DNA of 13,460 nucleotides, from NCBI GenBank assembly GCA_031273835.1, contig JAISRD010000218.1:1-13460 (forward strand). Direction: 5' to 3'. Numbering within the stretch: the stretch's first letter is position 1; every line of letters begins with the position of its first letter. Shown in pieces: positions 13,349 to 13,460 of the stretch. The notes beneath the pieces are model-generated. The model did not search any database and was not told where the DNA came from. It worked only from the letters and a program-made list of their open reading frames with translations. The translations under genes were made by a program, and so were the position numbers. Source of the stretch: Treponema sp. Lineage in GTDB: Bacteria; Spirochaetota; Spirochaetia; Treponematales; Breznakiellaceae.

Positions 13349-13460
13349 AGTACTCAGGGTATACCGCCCGGGCCATTTCCAGAAGGGCCTTTGTTATATG
13401 GTGGGTGGGCCGCGAAGAGGAATCGGCGTCGATACGGTGGATCGCGCCGTTCCGTACCGC
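13341..13460 (-). CDS. C-terminal end of a periplasmic substrate-binding protein (FecB/BtuF type), truncated by the window
   Basis: Reading leftward from 13460, 39 codons run to a TAG at 13343-13341. The peptide AVRNGAIHRIDADSSSRPTHH followed by ITKALLEMARAVYPEYYD resembles the C terminus of cluster A-II binding proteins, which end with 'AV-NG-VY-ID-D--SRPGPR-VDALE-LA---HPE'. This fits its place directly upstream of, and overlapping by 8 bases, a FecCD permease, giving the order binding protein, permease, ATPase. Signal peptide and ligand-binding residues are outside the window, so substrate is unknown. Confidence 0.8.
   Translation of the reverse strand, partial: AVRNGAIHRIDADSSSRPTHHITKALLEMARAVYPEYYD

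Noticed and set aside
1..13460. CRISPR array, tRNA, rRNA, insertion sequence, riboswitch or phage genes
   Set aside because: No regularly spaced repeats, no cloverleaf, no transposase or integrase and no leader long enough for a known riboswitch was seen; almost all DNA is accounted for by housekeeping genes.

Overview
This is a GC-rich, gene-dense bacterial stretch of core metabolism: twelve complete or nearly complete genes, plus a gene fragment at each edge. I see no mobile element, CRISPR array, tRNA, rRNA or phage gene. Overall resemblance of the enzymes (type-2 PyrF, this IMP dehydrogenase and adenylosuccinate lyase, the L13/S9-RecX arrangement) made me think of a Treponema-like spirochaete. 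That is an impression from memory and not something the window proves.

Layout. On the + strand, bases 1-3430 carry the 3' part of a cysteine desulfurase gene, then pyrC (dihydroorotase) and pyrF (orotidine 5'-phosphate decarboxylase), the last two overlapping by one base. All other genes are on the - strand and read right to left. At the right edge are the last 39 codons of a periplasmic binding protein, a FecCD-type permease and an ABC ATPase, a tightly overlapping metal-chelate/vitamin import operon. After a probable terminator and a good promoter (TTGACA, 18-base spacer, extended -10) comes rplM-rpsI (ribosomal proteins L13 and S9), then recX and an acylphosphatase gene, then purB, guaB, purA and guaA. 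The two blocks converge at 3431-3532, where a bulged hairpin may act as terminator.

How the genes work together. purA and purB turn IMP into AMP, and guaB and guaA turn IMP into GMP, so the whole IMP branch point is encoded in one co-directional run directly behind a ribosomal protein operon. PyrC and PyrF supply two steps of UMP synthesis from the opposite strand. No step of de novo IMP synthesis is present here.

Nothing in the window is clearly a new biological system. The most unusual pattern is that five of the six nucleotide-synthesis enzymes (PyrC, PyrF, GuaA, PurA, PurB) appear to carry short, in-frame, hydrophilic inserts where relatives have short loops. Several inserts contain inverted repeats (a perfect 20-base palindrome in pyrF) or tandem repeats (three 18-base units in purA). 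GuaB and the ribosomal proteins appear free of them. This could reflect small in-frame insertion elements or simple repeat expansion; I cannot decide between these from the sequence alone.
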